The notes: generated by a model from the letters alone, not told the origin. Shown: positions 1 through 8,537, numbered from the stretch's first letter. The stretch is 64,000 nucleotides of DNA from Clostridium sp. (GCA_021770825.1 JAETQD010000016.1:1-64000); one strand, 5' to 3'. Numbers and translations are program-made.

Positions 1-49
1 ATTTTTTGTAAAATGTTCATAAGATCATTATGCAGGAAAATGACACAAA

Positions 50-110
50 AAGAAACCCCTAATCCCCTCAAGATTGAGGGGCAGGGGAGTTGAAGTGTCG
101 GAGACACTTT
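50..110. terminator. pckA terminator and adjoining small hairpin
   Basis: Read on the minus strand, a strong GC-rich hairpin (CCCCT arms around a CCCCTCAA/TTGAGGGG stem, about 57-88) is followed by TTTCTTTTT. This fits an intrinsic terminator 70-100 bases beyond the pckA stop. A second small hairpin, AAGTGTC-GGA-GACACTT, lies at 93-109 and is followed by a T-run on the plus strand, so the region may stop transcription both ways. Confidence 0.7.
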
Positions 111-159
111 TTTATGTGCGCCTGACAACGGGAAACTCCCGCCGTCCTGCCGTTTTCAA

Positions 160-1764
160 TTATAACTGGGGACCTGCTGCAACCAGAGCTTTTCCGGCCT
201 CGTTGCCTTCGTATTTTGCGAAGTTCTTAACGAATCTTCCGGCAAGATCTTTTGCCTTCTCCTCCCACTGGGAAGCATCAGCATAAGTATCGCGGGGATC
301 CAGAATGTTGGAGTCTACGCCCGGAAGCTCGGTGGGTACCTCAAGATTGAAGTACGGAATCTTCTTTGTGGGTGCGTTTAAGATATCGCCGTTTAAGATT
401 GCATCGATGATTCCGCGGGTATCCTTAATGGAGATACGCTTTCCGGTTCCGTTCCATCCGGTATTTACCAGGTATGCCTTAGCGCCGCTCTTTTCCATTC
501 TCTTAACCAGCTCTTCTCCGTATTTTGTGGGATGAAGCTCAAGGAAGGCCTGTCCGAAGCATGCGGAGAAGGTGGGTGTCGGCTCTGTGATTCCGCGCTC
601 GGTACCAGCTAATTTAGCAGTGAAACCGGACAGGAAGTAATACTGTGTCTGCTCCGGAGTCAGAATGGATACCGGCGGAAGTACGCCGAATGCATCTGCG
701 GAAAGGAAGATTACATTCTTTGCAGCCGGTGCGGAGGAAACCGGACGAACGATTTTCTCAATGTGTGTGATCGGGTAGGATACACGGGTGTTCTCGGTTA
801 CGCTCTTGTCAGCGAAATCGATCTTTCCTTCTGCATCCAGAGTTACGTTCTCAAGAAGAGCGTTGCGCTTGATTGCATTGTAGATATCCGGCTCGGATTC
901 CTTGTCCAGGTTGATAACCTTTGCATAGCAGCCGCCCTCGAAGTTGAATACGCCGTTGTCGTCCCAGCCGTGCTCGTCGTCACCGATTAAGAGACGCTTC
1001 GGGTCTGTGGAAAGAGTTGTCTTACCAGTACCGGAAAGACCGAAGAAGATTGCGGTGTTCTCGCCGTTCATATCTGTGTTTGCGGAGCAGTGCATGGAAG
1101 CGATGCCCTTTAACGGCAGATAGTAGTTCATCATGGAGAACATACCTTTCTTCATTTCTCCGCCGTACCAGGTGTTGATGATAACCTGCTCGCGGCTTGT
1201 GATGTTGAATACAACGGCTGTCTCAGAATTTAAGCCCAGCTCTTTGTAGTTCTCAACCTTTGCCTTGGATGCGTTGTAAACAACGAAATCCGGCTCGAAC
1301 TCTGCAAGCTCTTCATCGGTGGGAATGATGAACATGTTTTTAACGAAATGAGCCTGCCAAGCCACTTCCATGATGAAGCGGATTGCCATACGGGTGTCCT
1401 TGTTGGCGCCGCAGAAAGCGTCTACAACAAAGAGTCTCTTGTTGGAAAGCTCCTTCTGAGCGATTTCCTTTACTGCATTCCATGTTTCCTGGGAAGCTGG
1501 ATGGTTGTCATTCTTGTATTCATCGGAAGTCCACCATACGGTATCTTTGGAGTTTTCGTCCATTACGATGAATTTGTCTTTCGGTGAACGTCCTGTGTAA
1601 ATACCAGTCATTACGTTCACGGCGCCAAGTTCACTTACCTGACCTACTTCGTAACCTTCCAGGCCGGGTTTTGTCTCTTCTTCAAATAACATTTCAAAAG
1701 AAGGATTGTACACGATTTCTGTGGTTCCGGTAATGCCATACTTGCTTAAATCAATCTTTGCCAT
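160..1764 (-). CDS. pckA: Phosphoenolpyruvate carboxykinase (ATP)
   Basis: ATP-dependent PEP carboxykinase converts oxaloacetate and ATP to PEP, CO2 and ADP; in gut anaerobes it often runs in the CO2-fixing direction. The 534 residues match the usual length of the ATP-type enzyme. Visible signatures are the kinase-1a P-loop [11 protein letters not shown] near residue 245, the metal-binding IGDDEHGW segment right after it, the substrate motif TGRSPKDKF near residue 57, and the [10 protein letters not shown] segment in the C-terminal third. The ATG is preceded by an AAGAGG-type site. It is transcribed alone, from a minus-strand promoter near 1838-1865 to a strong terminator near 50-90. The family call is secure; the physiological direction is inference. 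Confidence 0.97.
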   Translation of the reverse strand: MAKIDLSKYGITGTTEIVYNPSFEMLFEEETKPGLEGYEVGQVSELGAVNVMTGIYTGRSPKDKFIVMDENSKDTVWWTSDEYKNDNHPASQETWNAVKEIAQKELSNKRLFVVDAFCGANKDTRMAIRFIMEVAWQAHFVKNMFIIPTDEELAEFEPDFVVYNASKAKVENYKELGLNSETAVVFNITSREQVIINTWYGGEMKKGMFSMMNYYLPLKGIASMHCSANTDMNGENTAIFFGLSGTGKTTLSTDPKRLLIGDDEHGWDDNGVFNFEGGCYAKVINLDKESEPDIYNAIKRNALLENVTLDAEGKIDFADKSVTENTRVSYPITHIEKIVRPVSSAPAAKNVIFLSADAFGVLPPVSILTPEQTQYYFLSGFTAKLAGTERGITEPTPTFSACFGQAFLELHPTKYGEELVKRMEKSGAKAYLVNTGWNGTGKRISIKDTRGIIDAILNGDILNAPTKKIPYFNLEVPTELPGVDSNILDPRDTYADASQWEEKAKDLAGRFVKNFAKYEGNEAGKALVAAGPQL

Positions 1765-1837
1765 TTTGCATTTAACCTCTTTTCTTTCATAGTTATAGGT
1801 GCGAAATGAAGACCAGCTAGACTGGTTCCTATTACCA

Positions 1838-1865
1838 ATTATACATGATAAAATAATTTAATCAA
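1838..1865 (-). promoter_or_regulatory. pckA promoter
   Basis: On the minus strand TTGATT (1860-1865) and TATAAT (1838-1843) are separated by 16 bases, about 70 bases before the pckA start. A short inverted repeat, GACCAG/CTGGTT, lies in the leader at about 1811-1827. The assignment is by consensus match only. Confidence 0.55.
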
Positions 1866-1893
1866 CCCAATTCCAAGAAAATTTATTTTAGAA

Positions 1894-1916
1894 ATATCCA
1901 TGGAAAAGCGGGATAT
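1894..1916. repeat. Inverted repeat ATATCC-N11-GGATAT, copy 1
   Basis: ATATCC (1894-1899) and GGATAT (1911-1916) are separated by 11 bases in the gap between pckA and the polymerase gene. The same arms with the same spacing and a similar centre recur at 6784-6806. It could be an operator; the binding protein is unknown. Confidence 0.4.
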
Positions 1917-1995
1917 ACTCTGCATGGCGCAGCACGTGAAAGATGTGCCGGGAGGGCGGAGAAAACAGTGCGGCAGACCCGCCTGACAGCAAAAT

Positions 1996-2009
1996 CGAAC
2001 ATATGGTTG
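1996..2009 (+). promoter_or_regulatory. LexA (DinR)-like box
   Basis: CGAACATATGGTTG matches the Gram-positive SOS box CGAACATATGTTCG at 12 of 14 positions and overlaps the -35 element of the polymerase promoter. The polymerase is of an SOS-associated type, so LexA control is plausible. The right half-site is degenerate, so this is moderate support only. Confidence 0.45.
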
Positions 2010-2035
2010 CCATAGCGGACAAACCATGTTAAAAT
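2007..2035 (+). promoter_or_regulatory. Promoter of the Y-family polymerase gene
   Basis: TTGCCA (2007-2012) and TAAAAT (2030-2035) lie 17 bases apart, 28 bases before the start codon, with GGGAGGAG as the ribosome binding site between them and the gene. Confidence 0.55.
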
Positions 2036-2062
2036 GAAAGGAAGAAAAGGGAGGAGAAAGCC

Positions 2063-3592
2063 ATGGATGCAAAAGAGAGAAGCTACATTGCCATTGATTT
2101 AAAATCCTTTTATGCCTCCGTGGAATGTATGGACCGGGGGGTGGACCCGCTGACCACAAACCTGGTGGTGGCAGACCTTACCCGGACCGAAAAGACCATC
2201 TGCCTTGCGGTGAGTCCGTCCCTGAAGGCCTACGGGATTTCCGGCCGGGCGCGGCTTTTTGAGGTGATTGAGAAGGTCAAGGAGGCCAATTCCAGGCGGA
2301 AGAAAAAGGCGCCGGGCGGACGGTTTCTTGGGGCCTCAGCGGATGATAACGAGCTGAAAGCCAATCCGGCGCTTGCCATCGACTATCTGGTGGCGCCGCC
2401 CCGCATGGCCCATTACATTGAGTTCAGCACGAAGGTGTACCAGATTTACCTGCGGTTCATTGCCCCGGAGGACATCCATGTGTACTCCATTGATGAAGTG
2501 CTGATGGATGTGACTGCATACCTGGATACCTATGGGCTCACCGCCGGAGAGCTGGCCATGAAGATGATTCAGGCGGTTCTTTCCGCCACAGGCATCACGG
2601 CCACGGCCGGAATCGGGACAAACCTGTATCTGGCAAAGATTGCCATGGATATTGTGGCCAAGCACATGGAGCCCGACAAAAATGGCGTGCGGATTGCAAG
2701 TCTCGATGAAATGTCCTACCGCCGCCTTCTCTGGAACCACCGGCCCCTTACGGATTTCTGGCGGGTGGGGAAGGGATATGCGGGGAAGCTGGAGGCCCAG
2801 GGCCTGTATACCATGGGGGACATTGCCAGATGTTCCATCGGCAGAAAAACAGAGTATTATAATGAAGAGCTCCTTTATGGAATGTTCGGCATCAATGCAG
2901 AGCTTTTGATTGACCATGCCTGGGGCTGGGAGCCATGTACCATGGCGGATATCAAGGCATATAAGCCGGAATCCAGCAGCGTGGGAGCGGGGCAGGTGCT
3001 TTTATGCCCCTATCCCTTTGAAAAGGCCAGGCTGGTGGCCCATGAAATGGCAGACGCCCTGGCCCTGGATTTGGTGGATAAAGGGCTTGTGACCGATCAG
3101 GTGGTTTTGACGGTGGGATATGACATCGAAAACCTCTCGGACCCCGAAATCCGCAGACGGTACAAGGGAGCCGTAACCACGGACCGCTATGGCCGGAAGG
3201 TGCCGAAACACGCCCATGGTACCATCAATTTTGAACGGAAAACCTCTTCTTCAAAGCAGCTTGCAGAAAAGGTTCTAGAGCTGTTTGACCGGATTGTGGA
3301 TCCGAACCTGCTGGTCAGAAGACTCAGCGTGGCAGCATGCCGTGTGGTGGATGAAGCATCGGAGGAGCCAAAGGAGATTATGGAGCAGCTTGACATGTTC
3401 ACCGATTATGCTGCCCTGGAGAAGAAGCGGATGGAGGAAGAGGCCGCTTTAAAACGGGAGAGAAAGCTGCAGGAGGCCATGCTGGATATTAAAAAGAAGT
3501 TTGGGAAAAATGCGATTCTAAAGGGCATGAATCTGGAAGAGGGTGCTACGGCGAAAGACAGAAACCGCCAGATCGGGGGCCATAAAGCTTAG
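2063..3592 (+). CDS. Y-family DNA polymerase (UmuC/UvrX-like), translesion synthesis
   Basis: Y-family error-prone polymerase that copies past damaged bases. The N-terminus shows the first catalytic aspartate in AIDLKSFYASVEC (residues 10-22), and the SIDEV motif with the other catalytic acidic residues is near residue 141. An HhH-type thumb and little-finger region follow, and a charged, helix-rich C-terminus ends the protein. The 509 residues and the YolD-like gene just downstream resemble the Bacillus UvrX/YqjW type rather than DinB. The start follows GGGAGGAG. It probably forms a two-gene SOS unit with the next gene. The family is certain; inducibility is inferred from the upstream LexA-like box. 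Confidence 0.93.
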   Translation: MDAKERSYIAIDLKSFYASVECMDRGVDPLTTNLVVADLTRTEKTICLAVSPSLKAYGISGRARLFEVIEKVKEANSRRKKKAPGGRFLGASADDNELKANPALAIDYLVAPPRMAHYIEFSTKVYQIYLRFIAPEDIHVYSIDEVLMDVTAYLDTYGLTAGELAMKMIQAVLSATGITATAGIGTNLYLAKIAMDIVAKHMEPDKNGVRIASLDEMSYRRLLWNHRPLTDFWRVGKGYAGKLEAQGLYTMGDIARCSIGRKTEYYNEELLYGMFGINAELLIDHAWGWEPCTMADIKAYKPESSSVGAGQVLLCPYPFEKARLVAHEMADALALDLVDKGLVTDQVVLTVGYDIENLSDPEIRRRYKGAVTTDRYGRKVPKHAHGTINFERKTSSSKQLAEKVLELFDRIVDPNLLVRRLSVAACRVVDEASEEPKEIMEQLDMFTDYAALEKKRMEEEAALKRERKLQEAMLDIKKKFGKNAILKGMNLEEGATAKDRNRQIGGHKA

Positions 3593-3689
3593 AACGCCAG
3601 CCGGGCGGCGGCTGTGAGGGACGAAAGTCCGCCAGACCGCAGGCAGCCAGGCATCTTGGTCCACAAAATCAGAGCAGGGAGGAAGGAAA

Positions 3690-4133
3690 ATGAAGAAAGA
3701 AACCGGAGAGCAGAAGTGTTATGATGATATATTAAATCTGCCCCATCCTGTCTCAACCGTCCATCCGCAGATGTCCATGTCAGACCGGGCGGCCCAGTTT
3801 TCGCCTTTTGCAGCGCTGACCGGCCATGGGGCTGCGATTCGGGAGGAAGCACGTCTGACAGAGGAAATGGCCGATTTGGACGAGGACAGCAGGGAAACAT
3901 TGGATGTGCGGCTCGCCATACTTTGCGAGCATTTAAAGGAAGGTCCAAACGTGACCATCACTTACTTTGAACCGGATATCAGAAAGTCCGGCGGTGCCTG
4001 CCGGCTGGTTTCCGGAACCGTGAAAAAGATTGACTTTTACAGGCACAGCCTGCTGATGACGGACGGGACCGTGCTCCCGATGGAGCGTATCATCCAGATG
4101 GATGGGGAGCTGTTTGAGGAAAGGATGGAATAG
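3690..4133 (+). CDS. YolD-like protein
   Basis: This 147-residue protein matches the YolD-like family, small proteins encoded beside UvrX-type Y-family polymerases and considered equivalent to a UmuD-type partner. The typical start (RAAQFSPFAALTGHGAAI, about residues 31-48) and a C-terminal beta-rich half with a GTVKKID segment are visible. It lies 98 bases after the polymerase stop, with GGGAGGAAGG before the ATG and no terminator seen between, so co-transcription is likely. Its biochemical role is not settled in the family. Confidence 0.85.
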   Translation: MKKETGEQKCYDDILNLPHPVSTVHPQMSMSDRAAQFSPFAALTGHGAAIREEARLTEEMADLDEDSRETLDVRLAILCEHLKEGPNVTITYFEPDIRKSGGACRLVSGTVKKIDFYRHSLLMTDGTVLPMERIIQMDGELFEERME

Positions 4134-4175
4134 AAGAGTTCACAAAGTTTTCACAAAAATCCCAGGTTCAGGCTG

Positions 4176-4204
4176 TTGACAAACGAAAATGCTTGTGCTA
4201 TATT
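4176..4204 (+). promoter_or_regulatory. hsp20 promoter
   Basis: A near-perfect vegetative promoter: TTGACA (4176-4181), 17-base spacer, TATATT (4199-4204). It leaves a leader of about 115 bases before hsp20. No CIRCE element was recognised. Confidence 0.75.
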
Positions 4205-4210
4205 ACAGAT

Positions 4211-4329
4211 ATAACAAAGGAGAGGAAAACACAGATAGGTTTCCTTCCCAATGTTTGGAAAACCACCCTTTGGGTTTCCCAAAGAGTCAAAATAAATTTG
4301 TTTTCTGTCATGGAGAGGAGATATGACTT
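4211..4329 (+). promoter_or_regulatory. Structured hsp20 leader, possible RNA thermometer
   Basis: The leader holds a perfect hairpin CTTTGGG-ttt-CCCAAAG (about 4268-4284), and a pyrimidine tract TTTCCTTCC (4240-4248) that can pair with the ribosome binding site region GGAGAGGAGA (4312-4321) at eight of nine positions counting G-U pairs. Small heat shock genes in other bacteria are often controlled by such elements. No folding calculation was made. Confidence 0.3.
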
Positions 4330-4779
4330 ATGATGATGCCAAGTATTTTCAGAGACCGCTTATTTGATGATTTTATGGAGGACTTTGCTTTTCCGGCTTT
4401 TCCGGATGTGGATAAAGCATTATACGGAAAGAATGCAAAAAATATGATGAAGACGGACGTGAAGGAAACAGAAGCCGGCTATGTGGTAGATATGGACCTG
4501 CCGGGATTTAAGAAAGACGAAATTAAACTTTCCCTGGAAAACGGATGCCTGACTGTCAGCGCCTCCAAGGGCCTGGATAAGGACGAGAAGAACGAGCAGG
4601 ATAAATATGTGAGACGTGAACGTTATGCCGGAAGCATGAGCCGCAGCTTTTACGTGGGCGAGCATGTGACTGAGAATGATATTCACCCCAAATATGAGAA
4701 CGGAATCTTAAGCTTCTGCCTGCCGAAGGAAGAGAAAAAGACTGTTCCGGAGAAGCGTTACATTTCCATTGAAGGCTAA
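4330..4779 (+). CDS. Small heat shock protein, Hsp20/alpha-crystallin family
   Basis: ATP-independent holdase chaperone that keeps unfolding proteins soluble. The 149 residues consist of a short N-terminal arm, an alpha-crystallin domain (about residues 38-135, with DMDLPGFKKDEIKLSLENG and the conserved NGILSFCLPKEE near the end), and a short tail with an ISIEG C-terminus in place of a strict IxI motif. The first of several consecutive ATGs has GGAGAGGAG about nine bases upstream. It is followed by its own terminator and then by a DnaJ-like gene, making a small proteostasis cluster. Confidence 0.95.
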   Translation: MMMPSIFRDRLFDDFMEDFAFPAFPDVDKALYGKNAKNMMKTDVKETEAGYVVDMDLPGFKKDEIKLSLENGCLTVSASKGLDKDEKNEQDKYVRRERYAGSMSRSFYVGEHVTENDIHPKYENGILSFCLPKEEKKTVPEKRYISIEG

Positions 4780-4799
4780 TGCTTCGCAATAAAGAAAAC

Positions 4800-4836
4800 T
4801 GATACCCTGCGGTCTGGCTCCGCAGGGTATTTTCAC
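4800..4836 (+). terminator. Terminator after hsp20
   Basis: A perfect 11-bp stem, ATACCCTGCGG/CCGCAGGGTAT (4802-4812 and 4820-4830), is followed by TTTT. It separates hsp20 from the DnaJ-like gene. Confidence 0.85.
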
Positions 4837-4868
4837 ATAAAAAGCATGTTTTGACAGGAGGGAGAGAC

Positions 4869-5852
4869 ATGGGAAGAAAAAGAGATTATTACGAAGTCCT
4901 GGGAATTGGGAAAAATGCCGATGAAGACATGATAAAAAAGGCATATCGTAAGCTTGCAAAAAAATATCATCCCGATGCCAATGCCAGGAATCCCCAGGCG
5001 GAAGAAACATTTAAAGAGGTTACGGAGGCCTATGATATATTGAGCGATCCGGAAAAGAGAAAGCTCTATGACCGGTTTGGCCATGCTGCATTTGACGGAA
5101 CCATGGGCGACCCGCATAAGGAGGGCGCTTCTTATGGATATGGAGGTCCTCAGGACGGAAGCTATCATGAATACCATTTTGAAGGAGACGGCATGGATGA
5201 TATTTTCAAAAGCTTCTTCGGTGACGGCTTCCATGAGGGCAGGTTTTCAGGCAGCAGTGCTTTCCGGGGAGGAAGCGGGTTCGGCGGTTATGGAAGGGAC
5301 GGCTCCGATCTCCATGCAGAAATCTCCATAAGCTTTGACGAGGCCGTGTCGGGCTGTGACAAAATCATTCATCTGAGCAGTGCAGACGGAGGAAATGGCG
5401 GGGGGAAATCCTTAAGCGTACACATTCCGGCCGGTATTGATACAGGAAAAACCATTCGTCTTAAAGGAAAGGGAATGCCGGGAGCCGGCAGAGGAAAGGA
5501 CGGGGACCTGCTTTTAAATGTGACGGTAGGAACCAGGCCGGGCTTTGAACGGAGGGGCCAGGATGTGTATACAACCATCAGCATTCCGTTTACAGACGCC
5601 GTATTCGGCGGAGAGGCTGTGGTGGAGACCCTGTACGGGAAGGTGATCTGTAAAATTGCACCGGGAACCCAGTCTGGCACAAAAATCCGTCTGAAGGGAA
5701 AGGGCATTGTTTCCATGAACCATCCGGGCCAGTACGGGGATCAGTATGTGTCCGTGCAGATTCAGGTTCCAAGAGATTTAAATGAGAATGCAAAGAGAAA
5801 GCTGCGGGAATACGAAGCGGCCGTAAAGGGAGGCCGGAAACATGCGGCATAA
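4869..5852 (+). CDS. DnaJ-like co-chaperone, CbpA type
   Basis: J-domain protein that stimulates DnaK ATPase. An N-terminal J domain (about residues 4-70) carries the HPD tripeptide in KKYHPDANA. A glycine/phenylalanine-rich stretch (about 75-140) follows, then two C-terminal beta-sandwich substrate-binding domains (GTxxGxxIRLKGKGMPG type, about 150-320). There is no zinc-finger CxxCxGxG repeat, so it is a type II (CbpA-like) protein rather than DnaJ proper. I place the start at the ATG with AGGAGGGAGAG before it, giving the usual MGRKRDYYEVLG beginning; an in-frame ATG 18 bases upstream sits on the ribosome binding site. Confidence 0.92.
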   Translation: MGRKRDYYEVLGIGKNADEDMIKKAYRKLAKKYHPDANARNPQAEETFKEVTEAYDILSDPEKRKLYDRFGHAAFDGTMGDPHKEGASYGYGGPQDGSYHEYHFEGDGMDDIFKSFFGDGFHEGRFSGSSAFRGGSGFGGYGRDGSDLHAEISISFDEAVSGCDKIIHLSSADGGNGGGKSLSVHIPAGIDTGKTIRLKGKGMPGAGRGKDGDLLLNVTVGTRPGFERRGQDVYTTISIPFTDAVFGGEAVVETLYGKVICKIAPGTQSGTKIRLKGKGIVSMNHPGQYGDQYVSVQIQVPRDLNENAKRKLREYEAAVKGGRKHAA

Positions 5853-5876
5853 GCCGCCCCGGCCCCTTTGGCGTCC

Positions 5877-6713
5877 TTACCTGACCTGGCATCTTCCAAG
5901 CTGCCAGAAGGCCACTGCGCTGGCGGCGGCCACATTTAAGGAATCTACGCCATGGGACATGGGAATGCGGACCGTGTAATCGCAGTCTGCAATGGTGGAA
6001 GCGGCTAATCCGTCCCCCTCTGTTCCCAGCACAATGGCCAGCTTTGCCTCGGAAAGAAGGACAGGGTCCTCAATGGAAACGGAATCGTCCCGCAGGGCCA
6101 TGGCCGCTGTTTTAAAGCCCATGTTTTTTAAACAGTTTATGCCGGGACAGGGCCACTGGGAGCTGTCATCTCCCAAAAAGGTCCAGGGCACCTGAAACAC
6201 CGTTCCCATACTGACCCGGGCGGAACGGCGGTACAGCGGGTCACTGCATCCGGAAGTCAGAAGTACCGCGTCCATATTTAATGCCGCCGCCGAGCGGAAG
6301 ATGGCGCCAATGTTGGTGGGATTCATTACATTTTCCAGAACGGCAATCCGTCGGGCCCCAAGACAGACTTCTTCCAGGTCCGGGAGCCTTTTCCGGCGCA
6401 TGGCACATAATACGCCGCGGGTCAGCGAAAATCCGGTGAGCTTTGTGAGCACGTCAAAATCAGCCGTGAGAACCGGAACATTTCCGCAGCGGGCAATGAC
6501 CTCCCTGGCTTCTCCCTCGATGTGCTTTCGCTCCAAAAGAAGGGAAACCGGTTCGTAACCTGCATCCATGGCGCGCAAAATGACCTTGGGGCTCTCCGCA
6601 ATGAAAAGTCCCAAATCCGGCTCATGGTAATGATAAAGCTGGTTCTCCGAAAGCCGCGCGTAAACGTCCAGCTCCGGCGCGGAAAAATCTGAAATTTCTA
6701 TGATATTGGGCAT
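5877..6713 (-). CDS. TrmH/SpoU-family RNA 2'-O-methyltransferase
   Basis: SPOUT-fold methyltransferase that 2'-O-methylates ribose in rRNA or tRNA using SAM. An N-terminal substrate-binding segment (KVILRAMDAGYEPVSLLLE) precedes the three SpoU motifs: ENVMNPTNIGAIFRSAAAL near residue 128, IVLGTEGDGL near 229, and IPMSHGVDSLNVAAASAVAF near 251. The length of 278 residues is normal. I start at ATG 6713, which has AAGGAG six bases upstream. It converges on the DnaJ-like gene with only 24 bases between the two stops. The RNA target cannot be told from sequence. Confidence 0.9.
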   Translation of the reverse strand: MPNIIEISDFSAPELDVYARLSENQLYHYHEPDLGLFIAESPKVILRAMDAGYEPVSLLLERKHIEGEAREVIARCGNVPVLTADFDVLTKLTGFSLTRGVLCAMRRKRLPDLEEVCLGARRIAVLENVMNPTNIGAIFRSAAALNMDAVLLTSGCSDPLYRRSARVSMGTVFQVPWTFLGDDSSQWPCPGINCLKNMGFKTAAMALRDDSVSIEDPVLLSEAKLAIVLGTEGDGLAASTIADCDYTVRIPMSHGVDSLNVAAASAVAFWQLGRCQVR

Positions 6714-6783
6714 GGATATCTCCTTCACTGGTTTTCTCTAACAAGCATTATAAGGTCTCGCCAAAGAGGTGTCAAACAGGAAA

Positions 6784-6806
6784 ATATCCATTGGAAAAAA
6801 GGATAT
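6784..6806. repeat. Inverted repeat ATATCC-N11-GGATAT, copy 2
   Basis: Second copy of the repeat seen at 1894-1916, with identical arms and spacing. Here it overlaps the -35 element TTGGAA (6791-6796) of the next promoter, the position expected of a repressor site. Confidence 0.4.
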
Positions 6807-6819
6807 TTCATAGTACAAT
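6791..6819 (+). promoter_or_regulatory. Promoter of the TudS-related gene
   Basis: TTGGAA (6791-6796) and TACAAT (6814-6819) are 17 bases apart, followed at about 40 bases by the start codon. An inverted repeat covers the -35 region. Confidence 0.6.
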
Positions 6820-6857
6820 GGAGGGACATAGGAAAAGAGGAATGGGAGGGAGTCCGT

Positions 6858-7409
6858 ATGAAACAGATATTACTAGTAAGCCACTGCCTGTTAAATACAG
6901 CGTCCAAAGTAAAAAGCTTTAAAGAAGAGGAGATGGCCAAAGAAGAGGCCCTGCGCCGCCAGGTTCTCCATGCGGCCATCGACAATGGAGTGCATCTCAT
7001 CCAACTGCCCTGTCCGGAATTTCTCCAATATGGGGCCAGGCGGTGGGGACATACCTTTGACCAGTTCAATAACGTATTTTTTAGGGAACAATGCCGGAAG
7101 ATGTTAAAGCCGGTGCTGTTACAGCTTCAGGAATACTTGGAAAACCCCGAAGAATTTGAACTTCTCGGTGTTCTGGGAATTGACGGAAGTCCAAGCTGCG
7201 GGGTGAAATACACCTGCCGCGCTCCATGGGGCGGCGAATTCAGCGGCCGCGATGTGACCGATGCGGTGAAGGGCTGTAAGCTGGAAGAGGGAAGCGGCGT
7301 ATTTATGATGGTATTAAAAGAGATGCTAAAGGAAAAAGGCATTGAAATGAAAATGGACGGGCTGTTTGCCCATGAGCCGGAGCGGGCCATGGGAATGTTA
7401 AAGCCGTAA
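6858..7409 (+). CDS. TudS-related (DUF523-like) putative desulfidase
   Basis: A 183-residue protein resembling the TudS / DUF523 group, in which a [4Fe-4S] cluster held by three cysteines removes sulfur from thiolated uracil. Candidate ligands are Cys10 in VSHCLLNTASKV, a central cysteine in QLPCPEF, and the cysteine in GIDGSPSCGVKYTC near residue 115. The order and spacing match the family, although the N-terminus lacks the classic CLLG. It is monocistronic with its own promoter and a terminator. The substrate is inferred from the family only. Confidence 0.7.
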   Translation: MKQILLVSHCLLNTASKVKSFKEEEMAKEEALRRQVLHAAIDNGVHLIQLPCPEFLQYGARRWGHTFDQFNNVFFREQCRKMLKPVLLQLQEYLENPEEFELLGVLGIDGSPSCGVKYTCRAPWGGEFSGRDVTDAVKGCKLEEGSGVFMMVLKEMLKEKGIEMKMDGLFAHEPERAMGMLKP

Positions 7410-7410
7410 G

Positions 7411-7443
7411 AAAACCCCTGCCAGTTACCTGGCGGGGGTTTTG
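7411..7443. terminator. Bidirectional terminator between convergent genes
   Basis: AAAACCCCTGCCAG-ttac-CTGGCGGGGGTTTT forms a long stem with A- and T-runs on both sides, so it can serve the plus-strand TudS-like gene and the minus-strand phosphodiesterase, whose stop codon lies in the loop. Confidence 0.85.
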
Positions 7444-8537
7444 AAGCTTATAAATGGAACCGTAAGCTCCTGCGGGGTCATCCCGCCGTGGGCAGCTACC
7501 ATGGACTGAAGGTAGGTACGGGTAGGAAACAGCGTAAGCTTTGTCTTTGCCACAGCCAGATAATCGCCTATCATCCGGTCCAAAAGCGGATGGGCGGGGC
7601 CTGGGCCGAAAATCCCGTCTTTTATGACCTGTCCATGGCTATAAAGACAGTAGGCGTCTCCAATAATTTCTTCCCAGAGGCGAAGAAAGGTTTCATGACA
7701 TTCCGGTTTCACAAACAGGTTCATGGCCCGCGGCTCGATGGATGGTCTTCGTATGAGGGTGGCTTCCAGTTCCGGATAATCTTCCAGGCACAGCCTCTCA
7801 ATATCCGTAAAGCCATGGTCCGCCGTGAGCAAAAACAAGGTATCCGGGCAGACCTCCCATAAGGCCTCCAACTGGCGGTTGGCCTTTGCCAGGTAATCGG
7901 AAACCTGCCTGGAGGAACAGCCTGTTTTATGAAGCAGATGGTCCGGTTCGTTGAAATAGCCGTAAATCATATGGGGACCCGGGAGGGAGCAGACCGTGCG
8001 GATGCATTCCAGAATTTCCGAAAGTCCGTTGGCGGGAAGGTCCCCGTCTGCGTGGACGGAAAAGCAGGGAATCCCGCAGGTCCCCCGGATGATCTCCGTG
8101 ATCTGCCGCGTGGGCAGAAAGGTGTTGCCAATGTGGACAGGAGCGGCTTGGGCTCCGTCGTCTGTGGTGTTGGGATACAGGGCCACGTTGGTTTCAAGGG
8201 GCGGCCAGAAAATACTCCATCCAAGCCAGCCGCTCTGGGATGGGAACAGAGCCGTTTCCAAAGCCGTGGCCGCAGCGGCCGTGGTGGGAGGAAAAACGGA
8301 AGAAAGAGTTCCCAGGTGATGGCGCCGCAGAAATGCGGTTTCCGGCAGATGGGAGGTGAGGATGGTTTCCCCCAAACCGTCCAAAAGCAGCAGGACCACA
8401 TTCCTGGGAGCGGAACCTAAGAGTGCATCTGCCTGGGAAAGGGTGGGATTGGATACAGGGCAGCCGTAATGATGTAAAATGGAAGCGCTCAAGGCAGTAA
8501 TGGATGTCTGGGGTACAGGAAAATCATAAAATTTCAT
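7425..8537 (-). CDS. Alkaline phosphatase superfamily phosphodiesterase/nucleotide pyrophosphatase
   Basis: A 370-residue member of the alkaline-phosphatase-fold hydrolases. Metal and catalytic residues are visible: Asp in LLLLDGLGE (about residue 54), the threonine nucleophile in FPPTTAAAAT (about 84), the EPDHLLHKTG segment with Asp and His (about 199), ADHGF (about 241), and a C-terminal AAHGG (about 352). There is no signal peptide, so it is probably cytoplasmic. The family acts on phosphodiesters such as nucleotide sugars or NTPs; the substrate is not predictable here. It stands alone on the minus strand. Confidence 0.85.
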   Translation of the reverse strand: MKFYDFPVPQTSITALSASILHHYGCPVSNPTLSQADALLGSAPRNVVLLLLDGLGETILTSHLPETAFLRRHHLGTLSSVFPPTTAAAATALETALFPSQSGWLGWSIFWPPLETNVALYPNTTDDGAQAAPVHIGNTFLPTRQITEIIRGTCGIPCFSVHADGDLPANGLSEILECIRTVCSLPGPHMIYGYFNEPDHLLHKTGCSSRQVSDYLAKANRQLEALWEVCPDTLFLLTADHGFTDIERLCLEDYPELEATLIRRPSIEPRAMNLFVKPECHETFLRLWEEIIGDAYCLYSHGQVIKDGIFGPGPAHPLLDRMIGDYLAVAKTKLTLFPTRTYLQSMVAAHGGMTPQELTVPFISFKTPAR

